Source of the DNA: Apostichopus japonicus
Taxonomy: Eukaryota; Echinodermata; Holothuroidea; Aspidochirotida; Stichopodidae
Length of the DNA stretch: 64,000 bases
Direction: 5' to 3'
Assembly (NCBI RefSeq): GCF_037975245.1
Contig: NC_092568.1
Coordinates: 26,036,501 to 26,100,500 of the forward strand
Positions 51,291-62,788 of the stretch are shown piece by piece. Both the position numbers and the translations under genes were made by a program. Within the stretch, counting starts at the first letter, position 1. Every line of letters begins with the position of its first letter. The notes beneath the pieces are model-generated. The model was given only the letters and a program-made list of their open reading frames with translations, was not told where the DNA came from and did no database searches.

Positions 51291-53935
51291 TCAAAAGTGT
51301 TGTCCTCCGTCATGATAAGGTCCTCCTTCGGTGCAGGGGAGATTGTGTCGATAGTTGTACTCCGGGTGGGCTGGAATCCACCTCTGTGGTACATTAGGTG
51401 GATTCAGTGGTATCATCGGGTCCACATGCGTGGTACTGATTCCTGATGCACACCAGTTATTGGTACAAGTTTGGTTCATGTGTAGTTCAGATGATGTCAG
51501 TCTATCTCTCTTTCTGTGACGAGCTCTCCGATTTTGAAACCAAACCTGTTGAAGAGGAAAACATTAGAAATGCACGAAGATTCAAATTACCGAGGAGTTA
51601 CCAAACAAAGCAGAAGTTCGGGTTCGAACAGACGCTGATACAAGGTGGGGGGGGGGGGGCAACCTCACATGTAGATTCCGAAGAAACCTTGCGCTGATAC
51701 TAACTTATATAGTCTAAGTAAATATGCCTGAGAATCGGCACCACTGGACGTCTAAAATGTTATGGGTTTTTCTTCTGGTGAAGGACCACAGATCCTGTAC
51801 ATAGGAGTCGGTTTCAACGACCTCAAGGCCACGTCCCTCCCCTTTAAAAATCATGGATCCGCCCCGATTTACAAGCAGTGAAGACTTGAAGTTAAAAATA
51901 CAACTTCAACTCGAATAAAATATGTAGTTTTATTTTCAGGTAAACAGAGCCACAAAGACTTATTGATTAACATTTATCTACAAATTTGACGCATTTACGT
52001 AGTACGTTTGCATTGGCCTTAAGGTCATTTTCATTAACAGTGACTGTAGATTTGGAACACTTACAATAAATATAAAGTTACTGTCTGTTATTGCTCAATA
52101 GTATGTACATGTACAGTATGCCCCCATAACATAGATCTAAGCCCCACCACCCGCACCATCAACAACGAACATCGACCCTCCTATTTCCCCGACATGATGC
52201 AAGTAACGTCCCTGTGTGACGTCATTGTGTGACGTATACATTGTGTTTAGTTTTTGGCTGAAATTGTTAATCCAAGGAAGCTTTTCTTTCCGAGAATCAA
52301 CTTCCAAATTATGAGAGATTTCACCTATTTTATAAGAGAGAGAGAGGGGTGGGAGGGGGGAAAACAGAGGTGGGAGCACAGGTGGTAGGGGTACCTCTTT
52401 GTATTTGATGACACGTACCTGTATTCGGGATTCTGGGATCCCTAAATCCAACGAAAGTTCTTCTCGTTCTTGTATTCCCGGATAAGGTGAGCGTTTGAAT
52501 ACCTTCTCTAGTGTTACAAGTTGTCCCACTGAAAAAGAAGTTCGTCGTCTTCTTCGGGCTCTTTTCTGCTTCACTTGAAGTAACTTGTTCTCCTCCGCAA
52601 CCGGGATTCCGTTGTCCATGACCGTTTCTACATGCTGCTGCCTTCTATTGGTGTCGCCGCTATATTGACTTTTATCGCCAACTTGAATATAAAGGAATGA
52701 AGAAGTAACTTGTAAATGAAAGCAAAATAGTGTGCGTATGTAGGCGACGTTAGAGGTTCCACTTTTCTTACCAAAGGTGTAAAATACAGTAGCTGTGTGT
52801 CAGAATGAATGAATGAACGAAAATCAAAAGGGAAACGAACGAACGAGTAGATAAATAAATATATAGATCTATAGAAACGATAGAAAAAAAGTAATTTTTT
52901 ATGAAGAAATTGTTGCTGAATGGAACTCGTTAGTTGTAAAACATAATAAAATTGAGTATAAACTAGCTGATAGTTGAACAACTTGTGCAAAGTAATTGAC
53001 ATGGTCTTTTACGCATCCCCCCACCAACCCACCTTACGTAATAGAATCATAATTCATAAGTTTTGATGAAGAGAAAGTAATAATATAGAGAACAAAATCA
53101 ACTTATTTTTATGGAATTTCGAACGAAAATCATACAATGAGTTTAGACCATGATATTACTTGGTAGAAAGTGAGCCCATCTCACTCCCATACACACTACA
53201 ATCCCTCCATCTGAAAATATTTATACTGCATTACGTATAAAGGGGGTTGTGTGTAGTCACCAATAGATAACCATGTCAGCGAAAAGGGTGCACTACCCCC
53301 CCCCCCGGCCCACACTCAATTCATAGACATGCTTGTACTTTTAAGACCACACCGTGATAAAGGTTTTGTAGTATAAACCTTTGTATGTTATACCCTTACT
53401 CAGTGGCGTATGAAATTACTTTTGAGTGGGGGGGCTGAAGACTGATGGCCGGCCTGGGGGAGGGGTCTAAGGGGAGGGGGTCTCCCCCTCCCCTTTTGAT
53501 TTTTTTTGCATTTCCAGGTGGCCCCAGATGCAATTTAGTGCAATATAGCACACTTCCACCCACCAGATCCATTTTGTATATAATTTTGCATTTTCACCTG
53601 GACTTAGATGCAATTTGGTGCTCCAAATGAGATTTTTTTCTCATTTGGAAATGAAAAAGGGGTTTTCTGACTTGCGAAGCGGGGGGTGGCGGAATGATAC
53701 TCCGCCCCTCCACATTTTTCACTGGGGGGCTGGCGCTCCCCCAGCCCCCCGGTTCCTACGCCCTTGCCCTTAATTTCATCCAATAGGCTAAAGACCATAA
53801 AATGTAATCTCTAAATTAGAATGACATACCTGTTGTGTGAGGTTGTTGTGGTTGTACAAGATGGTGGTCCTTCCAGGCAAATGGCATCCGTTCTGAACAC
53901 TTAGCATTATCATTCAGCAAGGAAGAACTAAACAT
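51291..53935 (-). CDS. Paired-like Q50 homeobox protein, Sebox/Mix/DUX-type
   Basis: Three exons on the minus strand: 53830-53935 (ATG 53933-53935, donor gtatgt), 52419-52681 (acceptor attcaag after a good pyrimidine tract, donor gtacgt) and 51291-51545 (acceptor tcaacag, stop at 51291-51293). Phases 1 and 0 agree, giving 207 aa. The homeodomain is residues 78-137, with Gln at position 50 (WFQN) and a basic RRRRR start. The intron at homeodomain 46/47 matches goosecoid's. SFSVGQL recalls Sebox; PYPGI, EREEL and GIPESRIQVWFQNRRARH recall DUX and Mix homeodomains. No paired domain, OAR or eh1 motif is seen. It is a likely nuclear DNA-binding regulator of TAAT-type sites. A closer acceptor (gtag, exon start 52627) also keeps frame but has a poor tract. 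Exact family is unresolved. Confidence 0.88.
51546..52418 (-). other. Intron 2 of the minus-strand homeobox gene
   Basis: An 873-base phase-0 intron inside the homeodomain. Reading through its donor stays open for 93 more codons, but the translation is low-complexity and breaks the homeodomain after RIQV. A GGATCCGCCCC string near 51856 resembles a transposon end but has no partner. Confidence 0.8.
52682..53829 (-). other. Intron 1 of the minus-strand homeobox gene
   Basis: A 1148-base phase-1 intron containing MITE copy 2 (53401-53766). The 124-codon open frame at 52628-53002 in this region lacks any recognisable domain. Confidence 0.75.
53401..53766. mobile_element. hAT-type MITE, copy 2, in homeobox intron 1
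   Basis: This 366-bp element begins CAGTGGCGTA and ends GGTTCCTACGCCCTTG. Flanks are CCCTTACT (53393-53400) and CCCTTAAT (53767-53774), an 8-bp duplication with one mismatch. It matches the element at 17958-18327 along its whole length in inverted orientation, sharing for example the CTCATTTGGAAATGAAAAAG and GATGCAATTTGGTGCTCC segments. Confidence 0.9.
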
Positions 53936-56900
53936 TAATGAATTTGATATCTCCATTACAAACTATAAGTTTTTTAAGGTCTTAAAAAACAATATTAGTT
54001 ATCATCTCTTCTGCTGTATGGCACCATCTCCACCAAAGCTGTAGCTTTATATCCATTTTGTGTGGGTGTCTTTTTTGCTCACGTGATTGGGTGCATACAA
54101 ATATCCAACTTCGTACATCGTATCACCTTCATTGAGGACCATTATGTTTAGATCACAAAAGAAAAACAAGTATGTCGTAGATGAAAAAAAATGTAACAAT
54201 AGGCTTTTAATTACACACTTCGACATCTCCTTGAAAATTTGTAATATTGAAACAACTGTGATTTTCTTTCCCGCAATTTATTGGCTATTGTTCGATAACC
54301 TGATTATCGTTCGACAAGGTAAGGTTTACGGTAATACCGCTAAATGCCAATATATGGAGCTATGAAAGAAGAAAACTAAACGATAAAAGCTAAAAAAAAA
54401 AAGAATAAGCAGAAAAGGGTTCAAAACGAAATAAAAGAAAAATGACCATCATAATTAACAATAAGAGCTCGCCTCCCGCTTGGTTGACCATTGTTGGTAA
54501 AACTAGAAAACATCTGCTATCAAATACTAATAAAAAAAAATGCGAAGACTCACGTAGTCTCTTTGTGTGAAGATAAGTTAATTAACTGACGAATAATTCT
54601 AACAACTGAGAAAGGGAAAATGTCTTGAAAGAAAAACAGGATGCAGGGACGGATTTATGAATTTTTAAATGAGATTGTGTAGTCCCGGGGGTCGTTAAGC
54701 TACACTCTATTCTCCCCATAATGAATCCGTGGATGTGATATAATATATAAACTTGAAAAATTGGGACACATTTGAGATTCTCGACCACGCAATCATATGT
54801 AACCTTTATGTGTTTTTTTAGCGCATATTTGTCTTTGGGTGTGAGTTTGTTGTTATTTGTGTTATTTGAATGTAGGGTATACTTATAAAACATCATAACT
54901 CAGTGATAACTTCTGTTCTTGAACCCTCCGAACCAAACTACGGGCCACTCAAACACGATTGCTGCTCTTGTATATATCATTTGCCAATATATTATATATA
55001 TAACCTGTCTGCGTGTCAATACTACTTCTGGCGTATTAAACAAAACTAAATTACGCTTTGTGGCTTGTCTGCATTCAGACAAAAACCAAATTGCTTAATT
55101 GAGGGCTCTATCGTAATTCGTGTAACCCTTTTTGAGGGTGGGGTGCATGGGCCGGGGAGGGGGAGTTTATGGGGAGGGAGTTGGGGTTGCCTTAAGTTTC
55201 GCATTGTCGATCATTCGTAGACGCCTGAGTAGACGTCATTTTCCTCTTTATTTGGAAACTTTCATGCCGTGTTTTTATTTCAAATACGTCCCCTCCCCTC
55301 CCGGTCACTCGCTTTTGTCACCCAATGTAATCCCTACGGTGATCAGGACAGGCTACGACTGAAGGCATCTTTCATTTTGCCTTGCTAAAAGTACAATGTG
55401 ACGATGAATGAATATCACAATTTTAACTATCATTTTATTTTCGTATCGCTTTCATCATGAAGGCAAATTTTGAACTGAAAACAAAATGCTATAGAACACA
55501 TAGATTTAAATTCCCGCAAAATCATTTATTCCATGATGAAACGATAGATGGCATCAAATTTACAAGATGTATAAACTGAAGAGATGAGCAAGTATGATGT
55601 CAATATCCCTACGAAATATCACACAAATTACAACATTCTTGACATAAATTCATTTACAAAGAGTTCAACGTATATCCCTCCCAGAGAGAAGTCAATATAA
55701 CAGAGAGGAAGGAAATATCAAAGTTAAGATTAGATATTCTCAAATCCCTCTCTCTAATTCTTTAAACTGACAAAGTTTTGGAATGCATGGTTTGGCATCA
55801 ATTTATAATAACGATCAATTGATGAAATGAAAATAGGATAAGTTACGATAAGGTTTGTAAGTCTAAGATAGCGGTTACAGGCTTTCATAGTCTGAACATT
55901 AGACATTATATATGTATAATTTTTCTTCATAGTTATTCAAACATAGCGTCATTAGAAATATTTAATAAAAATGCAAGATATAATGACCTTTATTGTCTAC
56001 TACTGAAATATGTTTTCACGTCACATTGTTTAACACTTGAAACAGCAGACCTCATGAACCAAGACCAAGACCTATCTCTTGGCCATTAATAGATACTCTG
56101 CATTGACACGACAGGCATTATTTGACTGAATGAAATATGGGCGGCAAAACAAACTAACATTCTTCATTTATGAACTGAACAAACCACTAATTTTTTATTA
56201 TTTCCTCAAGACCTATATTATATCTGAAATAATTATTTTTCAAGTTATACTTCCTTCTCTGTTTCCCCTGCAGCTAGTAATTTCGGTTTCAGATCAAGTG
56301 ACCACGTCACAAAATACTCCATACATATGATATTATATTTTAGTAAAAAAGAGATTTCTTTTATAGAAAACTATAACACTATTCTCATAAATGATTTTTT
56401 AAGTAATATCAATGTAACATTTTAATGGAGGGCAATTTAATGGCTAATTCAGAAGATATAGAACCAAACGATTATCCATAATACCACATGCAATATGAAA
56501 GAACTTAAAATTAAAAGTCAAGGTTTAAACAGATCTTTTAAGTTATTGAACGGCTTATTGTGATTTTATCGAGTTTTGTCTATACAGAATAGAGCTTTGT
56601 CAAATATACACAGCCCATTTTTTTTTTAAATACAAGAAATTATATGAATAATTACACATGGATCAACAATATTTCCAGCAAGGGACATCAAGAGCCAAGT
56701 CAGGCCCTGGGGACAATCATGTCAAAGGATCCCATTTTTCCAAGTATATTATGAAAATGAGAATACATTGTTATTTATCCCATATTTCCCCGACCCCCTT
56801 GTTGACCCAAGGCCCCAGTCTGTAGCAACCCTGACCTGTTCTTATCAGGTCTGCATATGGCCCACATAGAAACATTGCTACACAAACTGAAGATCAATCA

Positions 56901-57039
56901 CACACTGATTTAGTGGAACCATATACTTCAATATTAGTAAACACCATTTGAGTAAGGTATCTGTGTACTTAAAAGTTTACGACTGGTGAACGTCATTAGC
57001 ATTTGCCTTTGAATTACAGCAAGCGGAAAACTGCACCAA

Positions 57040-57470
57040 GGTTTTAAGCATACTTTCCCTCAAGGTTTTAAGCATACTTTCTCTCAGGGTTTTAAGCATA
57101 CTTCCTCTCAAGGTTTTAAGCATACATTCTCTAAGATTTTATGCATACATTCTCTAAGATTTTATGCATACCTTCCCTCAAGATTTTCAGCACACTTTCC
57201 CTAAGGGTCGTAAGCATATTTTCTCTAAAGGTTTTAAGCATACTTTTCCTCTAGGTTTTAAGCATACTTTCCCTATGGGTTTTAAGCACACTTTCCATAA
57301 GGGTTTTAAGCAAACTTTTCCTCTAGGTTTTAAGCACACTTTCCCTAAGGGTTGTAAGCATACTTCCCTTAGGGGTTTGAAGCACACTTTCCATAAGGGT
57401 TTTAAGCATACTTTCTCTAAAGGTTTTAAGCATACTTTTCCTTCAAGGTTTTAAGCATACTTTTCCTGCA
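57040..57470. repeat. 24-bp minisatellite, about 18 units
   Basis: Units resembling CATACTTTCCCTAAGGGTTTTAAG repeat with about 24-base period; two units near 57120-57160 are 23 bases and one near the end is 25. From about 57164 to 57425 the units are all 24 bases, so a plus-strand frame stays open with an 8-residue repeat (HTFPKGFK) and a minus-strand frame stays open too. No splice context or start supports translation. Confidence 0.85.
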
Positions 57471-58591
57471 AATCCTGACACTGCCAATTATTGCCACACA
57501 TCAAGGTGTTTAATAAATGAAGTTCAATTTGTGAATGGTTTCAATTTGGATATGAGTGACCATTATTTGATTTTCTAGCATATTTGGTACCAAAACCTGA
57601 TGAACTTTTGTAATCAACTGATAACCCTTTCAGTACTTAACTTCATTCCTTGTGCAATCCCAACCAGAACAACATAGGGGAAAAAATATATTGTATGACG
57701 TTTAGGTATGTGCGATGTAGAAACATCATTCTTCCATACGAATGCCATGTATCAACTGACATTTGCCACGATTATTTGATGACAATATCAAATTTGATTT
57801 GGGTGTGGGAAAGTGCAAATTAGGCTAGGCCTAGTATGTCTACTATAGCAATGGTGTTTGCCTGACAGTTAGGCTACAAATATGTAAATATAACTATAGA
57901 AGATAGAGAGAAATAGAGAAAGAGCATACTGACTTTCTCAAAGCTACGCAGCTGTTGTAATAGTCAGGTAAACATAGTAAAAAATATACTCTCTGACATC
58001 TACATTACATGGTGGGAGATGCTACAATGTAAATGTCATGAGTTTTTGTTAACCTAAAGATTTAGTTAAATTGTGACAGTCGATCTCTGCTACCGTAAAA
58101 AAAGAGAAAAAAAAAGAAGGAATTATTGTCAAAATGTTTGGATACCACTGGAAAACAAATATGGAAGACAAAAGTAATAGTGGCAGTATGAAAGGAATTA
58201 TCAATGTAGAAATATTGGTAAGGCACGGCTGTGACTGCATAGTGATATAGGCACTCTGTCAATTATTAACTTAGGTGAACTGTTTACAACACACATATTT
58301 TTACAAAGGAAGAAAAATCTGATCAAAATTGTAGCACATTTAAAGATGTCTTTTGAGTTGAATTTGAGAGAAACACAATCTGGTGGTTCAGTAGTCCACC
58401 CTCAGAGGAGATCAGAGGTATTTGCAAACAATACATGTTACTATCATAGGTTCATTAAACTTGTACCAGGAAAAATGACATTTGGGCATAAATTTAACAA
58501 CTGAAGCAGAATACCCTGGAATGGATTAAAATGTTAACAACTTGCTGATGAGGACCAGGATTCAGATAGTTGCAACCACACCAGATTCTTT

Positions 58592-58664
58592 GATTGGGGA
58601 GGAGGGGGGAGGAGGGGGGTAGGAGCCAGATTGGGGAGGAGGGGGAGGAGGGGGGTAGGAGCCG
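58592..58664 (+). repeat. Duplicated G-rich block
   Basis: Two copies of a 37-bp unit (GATTGGGGAGGAGGGGG and on to TAGGAGCC) start at 58592 and 58629. Many GGG runs make it a strong quadruplex candidate. Confidence 0.75.
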
Positions 58665-59133
58665 GGGTATCTGACATCAGAGAGTTATTTAACATGGCTG
58701 TCTAGAATGGCACAGAGTTACAAACCAACTTGCATTTGGCACTCACCCAATTTCCAACACTATTTGCCAAACACACCAAGAATTTACTCAATGTGAATAA
58801 ATGTTACCGGTATCTCGCATTGATACCGCTTACATTGATTAAACATACGGCTAATAATATCATGCCTCTGGCTCTAGTTCCTATCTTATCCATATCCGAC
58901 TCTAAGATGGAAGACCTACTTGACTGAGCTTAGTATCCGGAAACGATAAAGCGAGCTGTTTAGCATATGAAGAGGTGCAGTTGTTGTGGGTGCAACACCA
59001 TTGTAGCAACCACAATCAGCAGGAAACCCTTTCCTTTTAAATATTGATGTGTAACAGTTTCTGCAATACAGTGCATTTGTTTTTATCTAATTTCTTCCAA
59101 AAACCTACATGAAGCTTCAAACGTTGTGATCTA

Positions 59134-59425
59134 TCATACTTTGTTGGCTGCAAATTCTGGATAATCTACGAAACCGTCTTTGTTCTTGTCATCTTCCTCC
59201 AGGATAGGGTCTATGAGCCGCATCAATTCATCGTCGTCTAACGGCGTAGAGTCATCGGATGCGCCCTCGTGGTGAAAGTGAGACACGGCTTGCATAATCT
59301 CCAGGCCGTCTAGTTTCATGTTGTTATCGTAGTCGTGCATTTTGAAGTAATGTAATTCCAGCTCCTTCTCTGACATGTCTTGCCCATCTTGATCGATAAC
59401 ACCATTCAAATGAAGCTTTATGTGT
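59134..59425 (-). CDS. mcfd2: Distal alternative last exon (3b) of the MCFD2-like gene
   Basis: The acceptor is preceded by a long T-rich tract and ends caatacag. The exon enters in phase 2 and codes for 96 residues to TGA at 59134-59136. It has two canonical EF-hand loops, DYDNNMKLDGLE and DKNKDGFVDYPE, with acidic residues at positions 1, 3, 5, 9 and 12 in the usual pattern. HYFKMHDYD is the segment most like vertebrate MCFD2, so this is probably the ancestral version. Confidence 0.88.
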
Positions 59426-62400
59426 CTGTATTGAAAGAAACAAAAAAAAAACAGAAAAAGTCACAATCAGCTCTAAAGCAGCTTTCTTAATTACTTTAAT
59501 AATTTCCAATACTATTTACATCGCAAGTAAATGTAGTTAAATAACACATTTCAAAAACACAAAGAATTGCTAACTCTGGAAATTTTCAGAAAATTTCAAC
59601 TTTCAGTGAGAAAATGAATTTGGATTTTAAGGTCATACATTCTCTCTCCCACCACACTACTCCCTACCCCCCCCACCACCCCCTCCAACACACATCATAT
59701 TTCATCACTGTGTGAACCCTTTTAACATTTAAAAGAAAACTGTCTTCAGAATGATTAGAACAGGCACTGTGGGAAAAGACAAGATTACATTAAGTATAAA
59801 CTAGCAGATATGATTTTCACAAGCATGTGCACCCACCACCAGATGTATGAAATAGTGTATTAAAGATGAATTTGGAAACAGGTATTGCAAATGCAGATGG
59901 AGAGGAAATATTATTGATGCTGAAAAAATGATTTTAAAGATCTCAACCTGATAAAAAAATATATATTTTGGGAAATTCTAACCTATACCACCTTACAAAC
60001 TAGTAGAAAAGTGCAAAGTGTTGTTCCACCTTGCATCATTTTTTTGGGTTCTGCTAAGGGCCGTGTCATTCAAACAAATTTAACCTATGGATCCATAATG
60101 GCAAAGACCTTCAAGTTTAGTCCAGCCACAAATGCATGAAGATGTATGAAGTCACAAACTTTTCCTGCTTCCCACATGCAGTCAAAGAAGCCATGTCCTC
60201 CACAAAAAAATATATGATCTCTCAGCCAAGACCTTCATTCCACAATGGTGGCCACACAGGATACATCTGGCAAAAACATATATTGCATCCACGACATATA
60301 TCCTTCTATAGGGATCACATATGCCAAGAAAATACCATCTTTATCTTCATGACCTACAGTTAGGACACTTAGTGCCTTACTTCCCAGCCGGCTATTGTTT
60401 AGTTTCATTTTGTTATGTACTTCCTTACTACTATAGTGTTTGTACCCACACAGAAATTACTAACCTATGTGCTAGTTTTATGAAGGAGTGACTTTGAGAA
60501 TTCAAGGTAATCTATGTATCCGTCGCGGTTTCGATCATCGTCATAGAGGACGGTGTCTACCATGTCTTCGAGTTCTTCTTCAGATGGGCTTTCCCTCTCT
60601 TTGCTGGGGTCTGCATCATGAGAGCTATCATAATGGGACACGGCTTGCAATACTTCTAAGCCATCCAGTCGGTTATTGTGGTCAGTGTCGTGAATTTTAA
60701 AGTAGTGGAATTGTAACTCGTCATCCGTCATCTCCTGAAGGAAGTTTCCGAATTCGGCCACTCCTTGCAAATCGTGCATCATGTGTCTGAAGGGGTAACC
60801 ATGGAGTTAACATGGAAATGCCTCATACTCAGAGATCGAGAGTGGATGGTTGAAATTGCAGAAATTGCCTTTAAAAATAACACACCTTATTAATGAATGC
60901 TATAGTTTAGATTATGAAAGTGACAGTACTAAGGAATTGGGGAAATCTTGTCAATTTGATAAAGATAAGAAAGATGTTTGCAGTAAAGAAGCATTAACAA
61001 GACATGCAGAAAATAGCAAAGAGAATGAAAGCGAACAAATGAGAAACATGGAGAATCCCCCCCCCCCACCTCCCGTACGAGAACAAATACATGAACAGTG
61101 TTATGGAGAACTATACAAGTGTTAATGTGGTAGTCTTGTGCAACTGTAAACAGGTCAATAGTAGAGTGAATTTGTAAAGAAGAGCTTTGATGATATAGTT
61201 CTGTATGATTTATCAGTAACATCGTGGACACCAAATGAAATTGCAAAATAAAGTGACAGTAGAAAGCTAAAGGTGATGGATGCCTTTGTACCCCTCATGT
61301 GTGCCTAATTACTGACCTTAAATTGTTGTTACAACTGATTTAAACAGTCCGATGAGCTATGAAATGAAGCAAGGGCATATTTGCAAAAGCAAAGGAGAAG
61401 ATACAGTAAGTAGGTGAAGCAGGGCCAAAAATGACTAGTTTATAGTGAAAACCATAATAAATGTTACTTACTCTCTATCCTGTATGTGGGTCTTGTCTCT
61501 GATAAGATTACGACCACCGCCACCGGCTACATTATTAACTACTCCATGCTAGGGAAGAACAAACATAAGATCCCAAATTAATGAGTCTTAAATTCTTTAA
61601 GTTAGGTTCCTCCACTTTGAGGGTGGAAACCCATGGAAAAGACCTTCCCAAAACACTGTTGAAGATAGGACAAATGATATAACATGACATGATATTTGCA
61701 GAAAGCGCCAGGAAATTTTCACCTCGTGTTTGCAATCTATGTAATCATCATGTGATGGTTTGGCCAATAAACTTCTAATCTTTTCACTTTGTAGACATCT
61801 TTTCACAGACCAAAACAAACATATTTAATAATATCCACATAGATATGAAAGATTAAGAAGTTAAACACTGTGCATGATACTTCAAATGATGCATTTTAAA
61901 ACTGTTGAGACTGTCATTATTAATAGGGATATTCAGCTGGCTGAATCTGAGAGCTGAACAACATTGCTGAAAATTCTCTGCATCTTTACGCCAAACTGCA
62001 TATTGCAAGAGATATTCATGAATCTTACAATTTTTTTGAATTCATCTCGAAACAGCTGGGAAATGATGTCATATTCGCAATTGTGCCTAAAACATCTCCT
62101 GGCTTTCTTTAAAATATTTAGATCGTTCATCCTCAAGGGAAAATCATACTTCTACGCGAAAAAATGACGAAAGTTTAAATACAGTGAACTATGAGAATTG
62201 AGCAAACATTTCCAAATACATATTGTATCACATTCCAATGATAAATCAGCAAGATTATGATAGAAAAGTAAACCTCTTGGTATATGTCATGATGACATTG
62301 CAGATCACCTACTTTGATCCACGTCCTACAGCATGGAAGGAGTTTTTATCCAATACAAACTATATGACAATCAATCATCCATATCAAAATAAATATTAAA

Positions 62401-62786
62401 ACAAGTGACCGAAGTCTTTATCTGAATAGTACAAAATATATTTGTACAATAACACGACTTATTATTATCCGCCCAGTTCAGTAACTGATAAAGGCCAGGG
62501 TAGATGCTTCATACATGTATTCAAAATGACATCTTGTATATTGTACCTGTCCCTGAGGTTGCTGTTCCATTTGTTGTTGCTGTTGTTGTTGTTGTAGTTG
62601 CTGTTGGGCCAATATTTGCTGCTGTTGTAATTGCACTTGCTGTTCCTGATTTAAATGATCAATCTTGATTTGTTGCTGTCCTTGGTTTTGGACTGGGACA
62701 CCTTGTTGCTGCTGGACAGGTACCTCATTATTTTGTGCTGCCACAATGGCTATTGTGGCAACCACAAAGAAGAAAACCTTCATCAT
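59134..62786 (-). CDS. mcfd2: MCFD2-like secreted EF-hand cargo-receptor subunit with alternative last exons
   Basis: Minus-strand coding exons: 62547-62786 (ATG 62784-62786), 61472-61548, then either 60465-60786 or 59134-59425, each with its own stop. Isoforms are 212 and 202 aa. MCFD2 partners with the lectin LMAN1 (ERGIC-53) to carry glycoproteins from ER to Golgi. Residues 1-18 look like a signal peptide (MMKVFFFVVATIAIVAA). Residues up to 80 are Gln-rich, which vertebrate MCFD2 lacks. Exon 2 gives 81-105, ending DKTHIQDRE before the H(I/M) of the last exons, as in the vertebrate VHDQEHI region. All junctions are GT-AG with matching phases (0, then 2). An acceptor (ttacag) two bases before the start codon implies a 5' UTR intron whose upstream exon I did not find. 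Confidence 0.9.
59426..60464 (-). other. Interval between the two alternative last exons
   Basis: About 1 kb of non-coding DNA. It must hold the 3' UTR and poly(A) site for the proximal form, though no canonical AATAAA is obvious. It also contains the T-rich tract of the distal acceptor. Confidence 0.6.
60465..60786 (-). CDS. mcfd2: Proximal alternative last exon (3a) of the MCFD2-like gene
   Basis: Acceptor ccccttcag, the same entry phase and the same first codons (A CAC AT) as exon 3b. It codes for 106 residues to a TAG stop at 60465-60467. EF-hand loops DTDHNNRLDGLE and DRNRDGYIDYLE are complete. Between them is a longer acidic linker (DADPSKERESPSEEELED). It aligns with exon 3b along its length, so it arose by exon duplication. 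Its extra tail is SLLHKTST. Confidence 0.88.
60787..62546 (-). other. Introns 1 and 2 of the MCFD2-like gene
   Basis: Intron 1 is 61549-62546 and intron 2 to the proximal exon is 60787-61471. Neither shows repeats or other exons that I can support. Confidence 0.75.
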
Positions 62787-62788
62787 TG

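Larger units (their letters stand above)
53936..59133. other. Intergenic region between the homeobox gene and the MCFD2-like gene
   Basis: It holds the upstream region of the homeobox gene, the 24-bp minisatellite (57040-57470), a duplicated G-rich block (58592-58664) and the 3' UTR of the MCFD2-like gene. I recognise no gene in it. Confidence 0.6.

Noticed and set aside
52628-53002. 124-codon minus-strand open frame
   Set aside because: It lies mostly in homeobox intron 1, is hydrophobic and Phe/Tyr-rich from AT composition, and ends next to the real exon 2.
57040-57470. CRISPR-like array
   Set aside because: The units abut with no unique spacers, the period is 24 bp, and the DNA is eukaryotic.
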